A DNA stretch of 64,000 nt. Origin: Kluyvera genomosp. 3 (GTDB lineage: Bacteria > Pseudomonadota > Gammaproteobacteria > Enterobacterales > Enterobacteriaceae). The number at the start of each line of letters is the position of its first letter. The stretch's first letter is position 1. Location of the stretch: positions 4,930,645 to 4,994,644 of the forward strand of contig CP022114.1 in assembly GCA_002211745.1 (NCBI GenBank), read 5' to 3'. Below, piece by piece: positions 1 through 9,454 of the stretch. The notes beneath the pieces are model-generated. The model did not search any database. It had not been told where the DNA came from and was given only the letters and a program-made list of their open reading frames with translations. The position numbers and the translations under genes were made by a program.

Positions 1-862
1 GCGCTTTGCGGCCACGGGCCAGTCGGTCCAGGTCGCCGCTCAGCGAGCCCAGGTCGGCGATCGCCGTTGGTCTGCCGGCAATCGGCCTGCTATAGCGGAT
101 ATGAGCATCGGCTAAGATAATCGTGCCGCCCAGATGGCGCTCGCGCAGCATCAGCCAGATAAGGCCCAGCCGGTCAGTGTCGCCAGCGAGAACAGGCTAC
201 CCGCGAACAGCGTGTGGTGTGGATTCTGGTTACCGGTTTCCGGCATGGTGGTGATAAATTTCTGCCCGGTGTACTGCTGAATGCGCACGCCCATTTTTTC
301 GCTGAGCGGGATATGATCGTACCAGGCCTGCTGCAACTGCGCGCACCAGTCACCGCGATGCAGAATGTCGTCCAACGACGCCACCGGTTTAATCATCAGA
401 AAGTGGCGCACCGGCGTGGTTTGCGGGGTGGTGATCTCCCCTGGTTCACAAAGCCCAGCTTGGCGAAAAACGGCACGGCATCTTCACGTGCGCTACAGGT
501 TACACGCTTCACGCCTTCCTGACGGGCGACAGATTCCAGCGTCATGGCGATCAACGTGCCCAGTCCTTTGTCCTGCACTTCTGGATGGACAGCCATAAAA
601 CGAATCGACGCTTCGTTATCGGCGTTGATGTACAGTCGCCCGACAGCGACCAGCTTTCCCTGTTCATCCACCACCATCTGATGGTGCGCCATCGCGTCCC
701 AGGCGTCTCGCTCGGACCCTTTTGGCTGATGCAACGGCTTACGCAGCATTTCCCAACGAAACTGGTAGTATTCCTCTAACTCTTCTGCCGTTTGCGGTAC
801 TCGGAGATGGTACATAATCGCGCTCTCTTTTGCCCCCGCGTTCTACCGGGAAGTGGGTTCAT
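1..862 (-). CDS. fabY: FabY, acetyl-CoA:ACP acetyltransferase-like protein (3' end beyond window)
   Basis: Homologue of E. coli YiiD/FabY, which has a role in starting fatty acid synthesis. An N-terminal GNAT acetyltransferase domain (about residues 15-150) is followed by a hot-dog thioesterase-like domain that runs off the left edge. The first obvious ATG is at 815. A start at 862 is preferred because its ATG overlaps the dtd stop (ATGA) and restores the 16 extra N-terminal residues known in E. coli. That start needs one missing base in the C run near 835. Further apparent single-base losses lie near 430 and 165. Last gene of the yihX-yihY-dtd-fabY cluster. Confidence 0.88.
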
Positions 863-1294
863 ACCTGTAACCAGAATGTCACGGGGCCATCATTGACCAG
901 TGACACCTGCATATCTGCAGCGAATCGTCCCGTTTGCGTGTTGATCTCCTGCTGGCGGCAGCGCTGCACAAAGTACTCATAGAGTTCTTCTGCACGATCC
1001 GGTGCTGCACCTTTGGAGAAACTCGGACGCATCCGCGCTCGGTATCGGCCGCCAACGTAAACTGTGACACCACCAGCACGCTGCCGCCGGCCTGCTGCAC
1101 GTTCAGGTTCATTTTGCCGTCGGCATCGCTAAAAATACGGTAGCCGAGCACGCGCTCGCACAGGCGATTCGCTTTCTGTTCGTCGTCGTCTTTCTCTACG
1201 CCCAGTAGCACCAGGAGTCCTGGACCAATCTCCCCGTCACCTCGTCCGCCACGCTTACGCTGGCGCGGGTGACGCGCTGAATTAATGCAATCAT
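859..1294 (-). CDS. dtd: D-aminoacyl-tRNA deacylase
   Basis: Removes D-amino acids mischarged onto tRNA, in the cytoplasm. The conserved SQFTLAADT segment of the Dtd fold is visible, as is the family C-terminus ending WLQV. About 145 aa, the normal length, once two apparent single-base deletions (near 1030 and 1230-1240) are allowed for. The start is the ATG at 1294, whose ATGA overlaps the yihY stop. The stop at 859-861 overlaps the fabY start in the same way, so the cluster is probably translationally coupled. Confidence 0.93.
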
Positions 1295-2146
1295 GGTTCT
1301 TCTGCTTCTTGTTGTTCTGATTTCAGTTTTCGGTATTCACCGAGAGTGACAGTTATTTCTGCGCCAAGCAAGACGATACACCACGTCCAGTAGACCCAGA
1401 CAAACAAAATGGGGATCACCGCCAGCACGCCGTAAATCAGCTGGTAAGAGGGAAATGCGGTGATATAGAGCGAGAAGGCTTTCTTGCCAAGTTCGTGCAG
1501 CAGCGCGGCGACCAGCGCCCCGACAATCGCATCGCGATTCGGCACCTGAGTTGTCGGAACGATGCTGTAGAGCAGCCAGAAGGAAAGCCAGGAGAGCAGC
1601 AGCGGGAACAACCGCAGCAGGTTATCAATAACGCCGTGAAGCTCGCTGGCCCAGCGCAGCGAAAGCAGATATGAGCTAATTGCCAGGCTCACCCCGCCAG
1701 CAGCGGGCCGAGGGTGAGAATCATCCAGTAGACCGCAAACGAGTAAAGATGCGGGCGCACACGCTTGCTACGCCAGATCGTGTTCAGGGCGCTGTCGATG
1801 GAGTACATCAACAGCAGCGCGGTAATGATCAGGCCACAGGCGCCAAACGCGGTCATTTTGTTGGAGTTGGCGACGAACTGCTCGATATAACGCTGAATAA
1901 CGTCGCCGGTCGCGGGCAGGAAGTTGGCAAAAACGAAGTGGCGAATTTGCAAACTCACTTCCGAGAACATAGGGAAGGCCGCAAACAGAGCGAAAATCAC
2001 CGCAACCAGCGGCACAAGTGAAAGCAGCGACACGTAGGCCAGGTTGCCGCCAGCGTCGTCATATTGTCTTCATCAATGCGCCGCCAGAGTATTTTGAACC
2101 ACGCCACCAGCGGCCGGGTATATTTTTGATGACCGGTTTTTAGCAT
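1291..2146 (-). CDS. yihY: YihY/BrkB-family inner membrane protein
   Basis: Polytopic inner membrane protein of the YihY (BrkB, UPF0761) family, about 285 aa with several hydrophobic helices and an acidic C-terminus. It was once called RNase BN by mistake, and its function is not established. The reading frame breaks twice (near 2050 and 1690), consistent with the window-wide base-loss pattern. It overlaps yihX at its start by 7 nt and dtd at its end by 4 nt. Confidence 0.9.
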
Positions 2147-2737
2147 AACGTCTTCGTAAAATAATCGGGTAGGGTTTCACGCCCTGTCACCAGCACGCTG
2201 GTTATCCCCAACTGGCTAGCACCCTCTATATTATCGGCGTTATCGTCAAAAAAGACCGCACCGGCGGCGGAAAAACCTTCCAGTTCAAGTACGCGCTGGT
2301 AAATACGGGCCTCTGGTTTACGCATGCCCATCTCCTGCGAGAGATAAACATGGTCAGCGGCAGCATAAATTTGCGGATATTCATCCGGCCAGAAAGTCGT
2401 GTGCAGCGCATTGGTATTCGAGAGTACTACCACCCGGTGTCCCTGCTCGCGTAGCGTCTTCATGATATCGATAACTTCGGGACGCAGTGCGACAAACACC
2501 GCCTGCCAGCCGTGGGCAAACTGCTCGTAACTCAGCGGAAGTTCCAGGTCGTGACACATCGCTTTCGCAAATGCTTCATCCGATATTTCACCGCGTTCGT
2601 GCTGGTGAAATGACTCCCCATAGTAAAGCGCTGCTTCAACTGCGCCAGCGGCACACGGGCAAGGTCGCTCCACGTTCCAGAACACGGTTGAAATCAATGT
2701 CGACAATCACATTACCTAAATCAAAGATATAGAGCAT
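2140..2737 (-). CDS. yihX: Alpha-D-glucose-1-phosphate phosphatase YihX (HAD family)
   Basis: HAD-superfamily phosphatase of about 199 aa. The catalytic DLGNVIVD motif sits at the N-terminus, a later VVLSNTNA (motif II) and a [12 protein letters not shown] segment (motif IV) follow. The E. coli enzyme dephosphorylates alpha-D-glucose-1-phosphate. The start is the ATG at 2737 behind a GGAGG-like site. Two single-base losses (about 2625-2690) break the frame. In E. coli K-12 the sulfoquinovose cluster lies between this gene and typA; here only 132 bp separate them. Confidence 0.9.
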
Positions 2738-2823
2738 TTTTGCCTCCGTTCACGCCGTGGAATTTTTACTGTAGCGGGAAAGGCGGGGTTTGACCATGAA
2801 CAAAAGCGCGCTATCAGAAAAAG

Positions 2824-2851
2824 AAAAACCCCGCCATAAGGCAGGGTTTTG
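2824..2851 (-). terminator. Intrinsic terminator of typA
   Basis: On the minus strand, a CCTGCC...GGCGGGG hairpin with a TTAT loop is followed by a T run, 20-45 nt after the typA stop codon. The left arm looks one base short, like other C runs in the window. Confidence 0.75.
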
Positions 2852-2869
2852 GTCACGGAAAAAAGAAGA

Positions 2870-4691
2870 TTACTCTTCTTTCGCACCGCGCATCGCGCGA
2901 CGACGGTCGTTTTCCGTCAGGTGACGTTTACGGATACGAATAGACTGCGGAGTCACTTCGACCAGTTCGTCATCATCGATGAATTCCAGAGCTTGCTCCA
3001 GAGTCATGCGGATAGGCGGAACCAGAACAACCGCTTCATCCGTACCGGATGCACGCATGTTGGTCAGTTTCTTACCGGTCAGGCAGTTTACGGTCAGGTC
3101 GTTAGAACGGCTGTGAATACCGATGATCTGGCCTTCGTAAACTTCTGCGCCGTGACCCAGGAACAGCTTACCGCGGTCCTGCAGGCTGAACAGTGCGAAC
3201 GCAACTGCTTTACCCTGGCCGTTGGAGATCAGTACGCCGTTCTGACGCTGGCCCACTTCGCCTGACGGATATCGTCATAGTGGCTGAAGGTGGAGTACAG
3301 CAGACCGGTACCGGAAGTCATGGTCATGAATTCTGAACGGAAGCCGATCAGACCACGGCTTGGGATCACGTAGTCGAGACGTACGCGGCCTTTACCGTCT
3401 GGATTCATGTTTTTCAGGTCGCCTTTACGCTCGCCCAGTGCCTGCATGACAGAACCCTGGTGCTGCTCTTCGACGTCCAGCGTTACGTTCTCGTATGGCT
3501 CTTGTTTGCGGCCATCGATTTCGCGGAAGATAACTTTCGGACGGGATACCGCCAGTTCGAAACCTTCACGACGCATGTTTTCAATCAGAACGGACAGGTG
3601 CAGTTCACCACGGCCAGAAACGCGGAACGCATCGGCGTCAGCGGTTTCTTCAACGCGCAGCGCTACGTTGTGCACCAGCTCTTTGTTCAGGCGGTCAAGG
3701 ATCTGACGAGAGGTAACGAATTTACCTTCTTTGCCACAGAACGGAGAGGTGTTAACGCAGAAGAACATAGAAACGGTCGGTTCATCGACGGACAGTGCCG
3801 GCAGCGCTTCGACGTTCTGCGGATCGCAGATGGTGTCGGAGATGTTCAGCTCGCCCAGACCGGTGATGGCGATGATGTCGCCCGCTTCCGCGAGGGTGCT
3901 GTCGATACGTTCCAGACCCAGGTGAGTCAGCACTTTACCGACTTTACCGTTACGGGTTTTGCCTTCGCTATCGATGATAGTGATCTGCTGGTTCGGTTTC
4001 ACTTTACCGCGTTTGATGCGGCCGATACCGATAACGCCAACGTAGTTGTTGTAGTCCAGCTGGGAGATCTGCATCTGCAGCGGACCATCAAGGTCTACGT
4101 CCGGCGCCGGTACATGGTCAACAATCGCCTGATACAGCGGGGTCATGTCTTCAGCCATGTCTTCGTGATCCAGACCCGCGATACCGTTCAGCGCCGAAGC
4201 GTAGATGATCGGGAAGTCCAGCTGCTCGTCAGTCGCGTCGAGGTTAACGAACAGGTCGAAGACCTGGTCAACAACCCAATCAGGACGCGCGCCCGGACGG
4301 TCAACCTTGTTGATGACAACAATTGGCTTCAGGCCGTGAGCAAATGCTTTTTTGGTCACGAAGCGCGTTTGCGGCATCGGGCCATCAAAGGCATCAACTA
4401 CCAGCAGCACGGAGTCAACCATGGACATAACGCGCTCAACTTCACCACCGAAGTCGGCGTGCCCCGGGTATCAACGATGTTGATACGGTAGTCATTCCAT
4501 TTGATAGCGGTGTTTTTTGCGAGGATGGTAATCCCACGCTCTTTCTCCAAATCGTTGGAGTCCATCACACGCTCTTGAGTTTCAGCACGCTCGTCGAACG
4601 TACCGGATTGCTGCAGCAGCTTATCAACCAGGGTAGTTTTACCATGGTCAACGTGAGCAATGATGGCGATGTTACGCAAATTTTCGATCAC
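2870..4691 (-). CDS. typA: Translational GTPase TypA/BipA
   Basis: Ribosome-associated GTPase of the elongation factor family, involved in 50S assembly and in growth at low temperature or under stress. Seen: G1 motif [10 protein letters not shown] near residue 15, the effector-region threonine in KERGITI, G3 region DTPGH (across the break), G4 NKVD, EF-Tu domain 2, EF-G-like domains and the C-terminal TypA domain. Length fits 607 aa after two deletions: one G in the run near 4462 and one C near 3262. It is divergent from glnA, as in E. coli. Confidence 0.97.
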
Positions 4692-4797
4692 AACTTTGCC
4701 TCGGGCATTAGAAATAGCGCGTTATTGTACACGGATTAATCGCACTACAAAACAGGATCACAGAGATCCTCCGCAAACAAGTATCGCAGAGTTTCTT

Positions 4798-4813
4798 TGT
4801 GATCGCTTTCACG
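4798..4813 (+). promoter_or_regulatory. CRP site of glnA promoter p1
   Basis: TGTGATCGCTTTCACG matches the CRP consensus TGTGA-N6-TCACA in nine of ten core positions. It lies about 270 bp upstream of glnA and matches the CRP site known at E. coli glnAp1, the sigma-70 promoter used when nitrogen is plentiful. Confidence 0.8.
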
Positions 4814-4843
4814 GAGCATAAAAAGGGCACCTAATCACAATTT

Positions 4844-4858
4844 GCACCAATATGGTGC
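4844..4858. promoter_or_regulatory. NtrC enhancer site 1 of glnA
   Basis: GCACCAATATGGTGC is a perfect inverted repeat and fits the NtrC consensus (TGCACC..GGTGCA). It lies about 120 bp upstream of the sigma-54 promoter, the usual enhancer position. In E. coli this strong site activates glnAp2 and represses glnAp1. Confidence 0.85.
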
Positions 4859-4918
4859 TCAACGCTCGCGTGTAAGCACTATAATGGTGCAAAACGGCTA
4901 TCATGGTGCAGCCCTTTT

Positions 4919-4930
4919 GCACTATGGTGC
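4919..4930. promoter_or_regulatory. NtrC enhancer site 2 of glnA
   Basis: GCACTATGGTGC is an inverted repeat with GCAC/GTGC arms, about 75 bp downstream of site 1. The interval between them holds weaker half-sites (GGTGCA near 4885 and 4905), as in the multi-site NtrC array of E. coli. Confidence 0.8.
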
Positions 4931-4963
4931 GCATGATAGCGCCTTTTGGGGGTGATTTAAAAG

Positions 4964-4980
4964 TTGGCACAGATTTCGCT
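4964..4980 (+). promoter_or_regulatory. Sigma-54 promoter glnAp2
   Basis: TTGGCACAGATTTCGCT contains the -24 GG and -12 GC elements at the required spacing and is essentially the E. coli glnAp2 sequence. With the NtrC sites upstream it explains nitrogen-starvation induction of glnALG. Confidence 0.92.
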
Positions 4981-5074
4981 TTATATTTTTCACGGCAACA
5001 ACGCCATTTTTAAGCAGTGATAGAAGACCTCGTTACCACGACGACGACAATGACAAATCCGGGAGATGTAAAGT

Positions 5075-6484
5075 ATGTCCGCTGAACACGTTTTGACGAT
5101 GCTGAATGAACATGAAGTGAAGTTTGTCGATCTGCGCTTCACCGATACTAAAGGTAAAGAACAGCACGTCACGATTCCTGCCCATCAGGTGAATGCCGAA
5201 TTCTTCGAAGAAGGCAAAATGTTTGACGGCTCCTCTATCGGCGGCTGGAAAGGCATTAACGAATCTGACATGGTTCTGATGCCGGACGCATCTACCGCTC
5301 TCATCGACCCGTTCTTTGAAGAGTCTACCCTGATTATTCGTTGTGACATCCTGGAACCAGGCACCCTGCAGGGCTACGACCGTGACCCGCGCTCCATCGC
5401 TAAACGCGCTGAAGAGTACCTGCGCGCAACCGGCATCGCAGACACCGTTCTGTTCGGGCCAGAGCCAGAATTCTTCCTGTTTGACGACATCCGTTTCGGC
5501 GCGTCCATCTCCGGTTCCCACGTCGCTATCGATGACATCGAAGGCGCATGGAACTCTTCCACCAAATACGAAGGTGGTAACAAAGGTCACCGTCCTGGCG
5601 TGAAAGGCGGTTACTTCCCGGTTCCTCCGGTAGATTCTTCTCAGGACATCCGTTCTACCATGTGTCTGATCATGGAAGAAATGGGTCTGGTAGTTGAAGC
5701 GCACCACCACGAAGTGGCAACCGCTGGCCAGAACGAAATCGCGACCCGCTTCAACACCATGACCAAAAAAGCGGACGAAATTCAGATCTACAAATATGTG
5801 GTGCACAACGTTGCTCACCGCTTCGGTAAAACCGCGACCTTCATGCCGAAACCGATGTTCGGTGATAACGGTTCCGGTATGCACTGCCACATGTCCCTGT
5901 CCAAGAACGGCGTAAACCTGTTCTCCGGTGACAAATATGCGGGTCTGTCTGAGCAGGCGCTGTACTACATCGGCGGCGTTATCAAACACGCTAAAGCGAT
6001 CAACGCCCTGGCTAACCCGACCACCAACTCCTACAAGCGTCTGGTCCCGGGTTACGAAGCGCCGGTTATGCTGGCTTACTCTGCCCGTAACCGTTCTGCA
6101 TCTATCCGTATTCCGGTTGTTGCTTCTCCGAAAGCGCGTCGTATCGAAGTACGCTTCCCGGACCCGGCAGCTAACCCGTACCTGTGCTTCGCCGCGCTGC
6201 TGATGGCTGGCCTTGACGGTATCAAGAACAAGATCCATCCGGGCGAGGCCATGGACAAAAACCTGTACGACCTGCCGCCGGAAGAAGCGAAAGAGATCCC
6301 ACAGGTTGCTGGCTCTCTGGAAGAAGCACTGAACGCACTGGATGCAGACCGCGAGTTCCTGACTGCAGGTGGCGTATTCACTGATGAAGCTATCGATGCT
6401 TACATCGCGCTGCGCACCGAAGAGAACGACCGCGTACGCATGACTCCGCACCCGGTAGAGTTCGAGCTGTACTACAGCGTCTAA
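5075..6484 (+). CDS. glnA: Glutamine synthetase type I
   Basis: Makes glutamine from glutamate, ammonia and ATP as a cytoplasmic dodecamer. 469 aa, full length and intact. Seen: the beta-grasp N-terminal domain, the catalytic domain with [10 protein letters not shown] (metal-binding Glu), the NGSGMHCH metal site, and NLYDLPPEE, whose Tyr398 (Tyr397 without Met) is the adenylylation site used by GlnE. The start ATG at 5075 follows GGGAGATG. First gene of glnALG, with a terminator after it. Confidence 0.99.
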   Translation: MSAEHVLTMLNEHEVKFVDLRFTDTKGKEQHVTIPAHQVNAEFFEEGKMFDGSSIGGWKGINESDMVLMPDASTALIDPFFEESTLIIRCDILEPGTLQGYDRDPRSIAKRAEEYLRATGIADTVLFGPEPEFFLFDDIRFGASISGSHVAIDDIEGAWNSSTKYEGGNKGHRPGVKGGYFPVPPVDSSQDIRSTMCLIMEEMGLVVEAHHHEVATAGQNEIATRFNTMTKKADEIQIYKYVVHNVAHRFGKTATFMPKPMFGDNGSGMHCHMSLSKNGVNLFSGDKYAGLSEQALYYIGGVIKHAKAINALANPTTNSYKRLVPGYEAPVMLAYSARNRSASIRIPVVASPKARRIEVRFPDPAANPYLCFAALLMAGLDGIKNKIHPGEAMDKNLYDLPPEEAKEIPQVAGSLEEALNALDADREFLTAGGVFTDEAIDAYIALRTEENDRVRMTPHPVEFELYYSV

Positions 6485-6576
6485 TACGTTTTGAGTTGTA
6501 CTTTCCCGATGATGTCGCGTCATTGCCGATGGGTGCTGGCGCGATAATCGGGAATTGAGTTGCCGTGGAAACTTTC

Positions 6577-6602
6577 AGCCCATCTCAGGATGGGCTTTTT
6601 TC
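6577..6602 (+). terminator. Attenuating terminator between glnA and glnL
   Basis: An 8-bp stem AGCCCATC/GATGGGCT with a 4-nt loop is followed by a T run. It lies in the glnA-glnL gap, so most glnA transcripts probably stop here while some continue into glnLG. Confidence 0.88.
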
Positions 6603-6651
6603 TCCACCAACAACCTGATTTCCCGCGCTTTTTATCCGTAAAAAGCTATAC

Positions 6652-6668
6652 TGCACTAAAACAGTGCA
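6652..6668. promoter_or_regulatory. NtrC operator at the glnL promoter
   Basis: TGCACTAAAACAGTGCA has TGCACT/AGTGCA arms and sits about 25 bp before glnL. It corresponds to the NtrC site through which E. coli represses the internal glnL promoter. Confidence 0.85.
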
Positions 6669-6690
6669 AGCCTTTTCAGGAGACTGCTAA

Positions 6691-7737
6691 ATGGCAACAG
6701 GCGCGCTGCCCGATGCTGGGCAGATCCTTAACTCGTTAATCAACAGCATTTTACTGGTCGATGACGATCTGGCCGTTCACTACGCAAACCCTGCGGCACA
6801 GCAGCTGTTGGCGCAGAGCGCGCGTAAACTTTTCGGCACGCCGCTTCCCGAGCTTCTGAGCTATTTCTCGCTCAACGTCGGCTTAATGCAGGAAAGCCTG
6901 CAAACCGGCCAGGGGTTCACCGATAACGAAGTGACGCTGGTTATCGACGGTCGCTCGCATATTCTTTCGCTCACCGCACAGCGGCTGCCTGACGGCTTTA
7001 TCCTGCTGGAGATGGCGCCAATGGATAATCAGCGTCGCCTCAGCCAGGAGCAGCTTCAGCACGCTCAACAGATTGCCGCGCGCGATCTGGTGCGTGGCCT
7101 TGCCCACGAGATTAAAAACCCGCTGGGTGGCCTACGCGGTGCGGCACAGCTGCTGAGTAAAGCGCTGCCCGACCCGCGCTAACCGAATATACCAATGTCA
7201 TTATTGAACAGGCCGACCGTCTGCGTAATCTGGTCGATCGCCTGCTTGGCCCGCAGCATCCCGGTACGCATGTCACCGAGAGCATCCATAAGGTGGCCGA
7301 GCGCGTGGTGAAACTGGTTTCGATGGAGCTGCCGGAAAACGTCACGCTGGTTCGCGACTACGACCCAAGTTTGCCAGAATTACCGCATGATCCCGACCAG
7401 ATTGAGCAAGTTCTTCTTAATATCGTGCGTAATGCGCTTCAGGCTCTGGGGTCTGAAGGGGCGAAATCGTCCTGCGTACCCGCACCGCGTTTCAGTTAAC
7501 GCTACACGGCGTTCGCTACCGCCTGGCCGCCAGAATTGATGTCGAAGATAACGGCCCGGCATTCCATCACATTTGCAGGATACGCTGTTTTATCCGATGG
7601 TCAGCGGCCGCGAAGGTGGCACCGGGCTGGGTCTGTCGATCGCGCGCAGCCTGATCGATCAGCACTCCGGCAAAATTGAATTTACCAGTTGGCCAGGCCA
7701 TACCGAGTTTTCGGTTTTCCTGCCAATTAAAAAATAA
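6691..7737 (+). CDS. glnL: Nitrogen regulation sensor kinase/phosphatase NtrB
   Basis: Two-component histidine kinase/phosphatase that controls NtrC phosphorylation in response to PII (GlnB). Soluble, 349 aa: N-terminal PAS domain (about 10-115), phospho-acceptor His139 in [11 protein letters not shown], then the HATPase domain with an N-box-like [10 protein letters not shown] and a [10 protein letters not shown]-box. Three deletions (near 7180, 7462 and 7560) cut the frame into pieces, yet the total matches the family length once three bases are restored. Confidence 0.95.
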
Positions 7738-7746
7738 GGTGTGTTT

Positions 7747-9158
7747 ATGCAACGAGGGATAGTCTGGGTCGTTGATGACGATAGCTCCATCCGTTGGGTG
7801 CTTGAACGCGCACTCACCGGCGCAGGGCTGACTTGCACAACGTTTGAGGGTGGGAAAGAGGTGCTGGATGCGCTGGCGACCAAAACCCCTGACGTGCTGA
7901 TGTCCGATATTCGCATGCCCGGAATGGACGGTCTGGCTTTGTTAACGCAAATCAAGCAACGCCATCCAATGCTTCCGGTCATCATAATGACGGCACATTC
8001 CGATCTGGACGCCGCTGTCAGCGCCTATCAACAAGGGGCGTTCGATTACCTGCCAAAACCGTTTGATATTGACGAAGCGGTGGCGCTGGTTGAACGCGCT
8101 ATCAGCCACTACCAGGAACAGCAGCAGCCGCGCAATGTGCAGGTTGATGGGCCAACCACCGATATCATCGGCGAAGCGCCGGCCATGCAGGACGTGTTCC
8201 GCATTATCGGCCGTCTCTCCCGCTCTTCCATCAGCGTGCTGATTAACGGCGAATCCGGTACCGGTAAAGAGCTGGTCGCTCACGCCCTGCACCGCCACAG
8301 CCCGCGCGTCAAAGCGCCGTTTATTGCTCTGAATATGGCGGCGATCCCAAGGACCTGATTGAGTCCGAGCTGTTTGGTCACGAAAAAGGGGCCTTTACCG
8401 GCGCCAATACCGTCCGTCAGGGGCGTTTTGAGCAGGCCGACGGCGGCACGCTGTTCCTCGATGAAATTGGCGATATGCCGATGGATGTCCAGACTCGTCT
8501 GCTGCGTGTGCTGGCCGACGGCCAGTTCTACCGCGTCGGCGGCTATGCGCCGGTGAAGGTTGACGTACGTATCATCGCGGCCACCCACCAGAATCTGGAA
8601 CAGCGCGTACAGGAAGGTAAGTTCCGTGAGGATCTGTTCCACCGCCTGAACGTGATTCGCGTCCACCTCCCGCCATTACGTGAGCGTCGGGAAGATATTC
8701 CGCGTCTGGCGCATCATTTCCTGCAGGTCGCGGCCCGCGAGCTGGGCGTTGAAGCCAAGTTGCTGCACCCGGAAACCGAAGCCGCTTTAACGCGTCTGGC
8801 CTGGCCGGGTAACGTGCGTCAGCTGGAGAACACCTGCCGCTGGCTGACGGTGATGGCTGCCGGGCAAGAGGTGCTGATTCAGGATCTGCCGGGCGAACTG
8901 TTTGAAGCCAGCCAGCCGGACAGCACCGCGGCGGCGTCGCTACCGGATAGTTGGGCGACACTGCTGGCGCAGTGGGCCGATCGCGCGCTGCGTTCCGGTC
9001 ATCAAAATCTGCTTTCCGAAGCCCAGCCGGAGATGGAGCGCACGCTGCTGACGACCGCCCTACGCCATACGCAAGGGCATAAACAGGAAGCTGCGCGCCT
9101 GCTGGGTTGGGGTCGTAATACCCTGACACGCAAACTGAAAGAACTCGGAATGGAGTAA
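7747..9158 (+). CDS. glnG: Nitrogen regulation response regulator NtrC
   Basis: Sigma-54 enhancer-binding activator of the nitrogen starvation regulon. About 470 aa: receiver domain with phospho-acceptor Asp54 in [11 protein letters not shown]+ domain with Walker A GESGTGKE and the GAFTGA sigma-54 loop, and a Fis-type helix-turn-helix ending the protein ([19 protein letters not shown]). The ATG at 7747 follows AAGGTG. One C is missing from a CCC run near 8347. The gene lies 9 nt after glnL. Confidence 0.96.
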
Positions 9159-9271
9159 GGTTGGAGTAAAGTGTAAAAATTGCTCGATTCGCGCAAGTTG
9201 CTGCAATTTTATACTTTACTGTTCCGATGAGTTAAGTATCATTCTGCCCGCGACTACCTGGGGGAAGAAAC

Positions 9272-9379
9272 ATGCTTGAATCATTAATTAATCTGGCGTC
9301 GAGCGGTGCTGCCAGCCACTCGCCGCAAACAGCGATGGCCGCAGTGCTGTGTGCGGCGCTGGTTGGGCTGTTCAGCTAA
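9272..9379 (+). CDS. yshB: Small protein YshB
   Basis: A 35-codon ORF, MLESLINLASSG followed by a hydrophobic C-terminal half (AAVLCAALVGLFS). It has a good ribosome-binding site (GGGGAAG, 7 nt upstream) and lies between glnG and hemN, where E. coli and Salmonella carry the small membrane protein YshB. The match is from memory of that sequence. In Salmonella YshB has been linked to growth inside host cells; its biochemical role is unknown. Confidence 0.8.
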   Translation: MLESLINLASSGAASHSPQTAMAAVLCAALVGLFS

Positions 9380-9448
9380 GCCGGATGGCGCTTGCGCTTA
9401 TCCGGCCTACCATCGATTTGTAGGTTCGGTAAGCGTAGCGCCATCGTG
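9380..9448. repeat. REP/BIME-type palindromic repeat
   Basis: GCCGGATGGCGC...GCGCTTATCCGGCCTAC and a second imperfect unit (GTAAGCGTAGCGCCATC) follow yshB directly. Such extragenic palindromes are typical of enterobacteria. Here the repeat separates the convergent yshB and hemN. Confidence 0.75.
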
Positions 9449-9454
9449 TCGTCT

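Noticed and set aside
3460-4491. 343-codon plus-strand frame over typA
   Set aside because: Antisense to TypA, whose protein is recognisable throughout; no ribosome-binding site or domain was seen.
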